From the NCBI GenBank assembly GCA_905221235.1, contig CAJNCJ010000001.1, positions 62,001-126,000 on the forward strand: 64,000 nt of DNA. Direction: 5' to 3'. The position numbers and the translations under genes are program-made. Origin of the DNA: a bacterium (lineage in GTDB: Bacteria; Bacillota; Bacilli; Lactobacillales; Streptococcaceae). Positions within the stretch are counted from its first letter, which is position 1. Each line of letters starts with the position of its first letter. The notes below the pieces were generated by a model that saw only the letters and a list, made by a program, of their open reading frames with translations, was not told the DNA's origin and made no database searches. Shown one piece after another: positions 62,934 through 64,000 of this stretch.

Positions 62934-62961
62934 ATTATAGCACAAAAGCCGATAACTGCAA
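62934..62961 (-). promoter_or_regulatory. Promoter of the deformylase-like gene
   Basis: -35 TTGCAG (62961-62956), 16-bp spacer, extended -10 TGCTATAAT (62942-62934). Confidence 0.7.
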
Positions 62962-62982
62962 GCCCTTTCCCCTAACTGTAGC

Positions 62983-63008
62983 AAAAAGCCATCCGAAGAT
63001 GACTTTTT
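62983..63008 (-). terminator. Terminator of the P-type ATPase gene
   Basis: AAAAAGTCATC-TTCG-GATGGCTTTTT on minus (one G-T pair), a UUCG-capped 11-bp stem, 4 nt past the stop codon. Confidence 0.9.
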
Positions 63009-63012
63009 CTTT

Positions 63013-64000
63013 TTATATCGCATTCTTGTCAAAGCCGAGTTTGCGTTGGATAAATTTAACGATTTCGACAATGATAATCATTGAAAAGCTTCCGCCCATA
63101 ACGATTCCCCATTGTGACAAGTCTAGTTTGGTTACGTGGAATATTCCTTCAAGCGGTTCTACGACGATTGTTGCCATGAGAAGAATGAAGGATACCAAGA
63201 TAGACCAGTTAAAGGTCTTAGACTTGAATGGGCCAACTGTCAAGATTGATTGGTAGACGGATTTGACATTGTAGGCATGGAAGAGTTGAATCAAACCAAG
63301 TGTTGCAAAGGCCATAGTAAGGGCATCCGCATGAATGGCATGGTTGTCACCCACATGAACTGGATAAAGAAGGGCAAGACCATAAACACTCATAACAATA
63401 GCTGCTTGGAGTACACCTTGATAGATGATAGAACTCATGACACCACCTGAGAAGAAGCTTGCCTTGCGTCCACGTGGTTTATGGTTCATGACACCAGGTT
63501 CAGCTGGCTCAACACCTAGAGCGATAGCTGGGAAGGTATCAGTTACCAAGTTGATCCACAAAAGATGAACTGGCTGCAAGACGTCCCAACCAAACAAGGT
63601 TGATAGGAAGATGGTTAATACTTCAGCAGTATTGGCAGAAAGCAAGTATTGAATGGTCTTTTGAATGTTTGAGAAGACCTTACGTCCTTCTTCAACTGCG
63701 ACGATGATAGTCGCAAAGTTATCATCTGCAAGAATCATGTCAGATGCCCCCTTAGAAACCTCTGTACCAGTGATCCCCATACCGATACCTATATCTGCTG
63801 TTTTCAGAGCTGGTGCATCATTGACACCGTCACCTGTCATGGCAACGACCTTACCTTGTTTTTGCCAGGCCTTGACGATACGAACCTTGTGCTCTGGAGA
63901 CACACGGGCATAAACAGAGTATTGACCAACGACTTTTTCAAATTCTTCATCTGACAATTCGTTGAGTTCAGCACCTGTTAAAACATGGCCTTCTGTATCG
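63013..64000 (-). CDS. caxP: Calcium-transporting P-type ATPase, C-terminal part (CaxP-like), truncated by the window edge
   Basis: The visible ~328 residues are the end of a P2-type ATPase; the frame continues past 64000. MTGDGVNDAPALKTADIGIG is the hinge motif of the P domain. The helix-5 segment SANTAEVLTIF and helix-6 LLWINLVTD carry the Asn, Glu, Asn, Thr and Asp of a SERCA-type Ca2+ site, so calcium is the likely cargo. The C-terminal helices lie about 170-305. It matches pneumococcal CaxP by position, from memory. A UUCG terminator follows the stop. Confidence 0.9.
   Translation of the reverse strand, partial: DTEGHVLTGAELNELSDEEFEKVVGQYSVYARVSPEHKVRIVKAWQKQGKVVAMTGDGVNDAPALKTADIGIGMGITGTEVSKGASDMILADDNFATIIVAVEEGRKVFSNIQKTIQYLLSANTAEVLTIFLSTLFGWDVLQPVHLLWINLVTDTFPAIALGVEPAEPGVMNHKPRGRKASFFSGGVMSSIIYQGVLQAAIVMSVYGLALLYPVHVGDNHAIHADALTMAFATLGLIQLFHAYNVKSVYQSILTVGPFKSKTFNWSILVSFILLMATIVVEPLEGIFHVTKLDLSQWGIVMGGSFSMIIIVEIVKFIQRKLGFDKNAI

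Noticed and set aside
1..64000. tRNA or rRNA genes in the intergenic gaps
   Set aside because: No gap contains cloverleaf features such as GGTTCGAATCC-type arms; gaps hold promoters, terminators and repeats only.

Overview
The window is chromosomal DNA of a mitis-group Streptococcus (S. mitis/oralis/pneumoniae neighbourhood). The evidence is an M26-type ZmpB metalloprotease with an N-terminal sortase motif beside a ZmpRS-like two-component system, an L-lysine-adding MurE, a BOX element, a streptococcal Met-box, and gene orders I recall from pneumococcus. Almost all genes lie on the minus strand; only murE and an FMN reductase are on plus. No tRNA, rRNA, CRISPR array, insertion sequence or prophage was seen.

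Layout. 1-12951: end-truncated PabB-PabC fusion, zmpB translationally linked to a TIGR01440 gene, the zmpS-zmpR sensor/regulator pair, and an extracytoplasmic methionine-sulfoxide repair operon (ccdA, thioredoxin-like lipoprotein, msrAB). 13122-19849: GNAT acetyltransferases, the nadE-pncB NAD salvage operon, a small XRE/membrane-protein pair and an AT-rich ABC transporter pair. 19950-29827: amino-acid permease, greA, mltG, two GNATs, murC, an unknown basic protein and an SNF2 helicase. 29920-38853: metC-patB under a perfect Met-box, an AliB-type oligopeptide-binding lipoprotein, a MurJ-like flippase and murE with interlocked divergent promoters, then a DUF1803 protein and a YiiX-like peptidase. 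38940-44579: ppaC, a GIY-YIG protein, trmN6, cvfD, a Cof-cyclophilin fusion, a GNAT, and rpsF-ssb-rpsR. 44743-53637: one 2964-residue LPXTG adhesin made largely of about 70-residue repeats. 53910-64000: the tseB-aspC-asnS operon, a BOX element, an MFS exporter with a structured leader, an FMN reductase, yaaA, a 54-residue membrane protein, an unknown 531-residue membrane protein, a degenerate deformylase and the end of a Ca2+ P-type ATPase.

Functionally the window mixes conserved housekeeping genes (peptidoglycan synthesis: murC, murE, MurJ-like, mltG, tseB; translation: asnS, rpsF, rpsR; NAD salvage) with host-interaction genes (zmpB, the giant adhesin, AliB, MsrAB). The most notable non-annotation signal is promoter architecture. 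Five genes (pabB, murE, trmN6, tseB, yaaA) have a recognisable -10 element, mostly of the extended TGn type, ending only 6-7 nt before the start codon, with no usable Shine-Dalgarno sequence. They are therefore candidates for leaderless mRNAs. Other regulatory signals are a back-to-back murE/MurJ promoter pair whose -35 boxes share 5 bp, a perfect Met-box before metC-patB, a cre-like site at the start of a consensus promoter, and a start-stop uORF plus hairpin before the MFS gene. All family calls and locus comparisons are from reading and memory; no database search was run.
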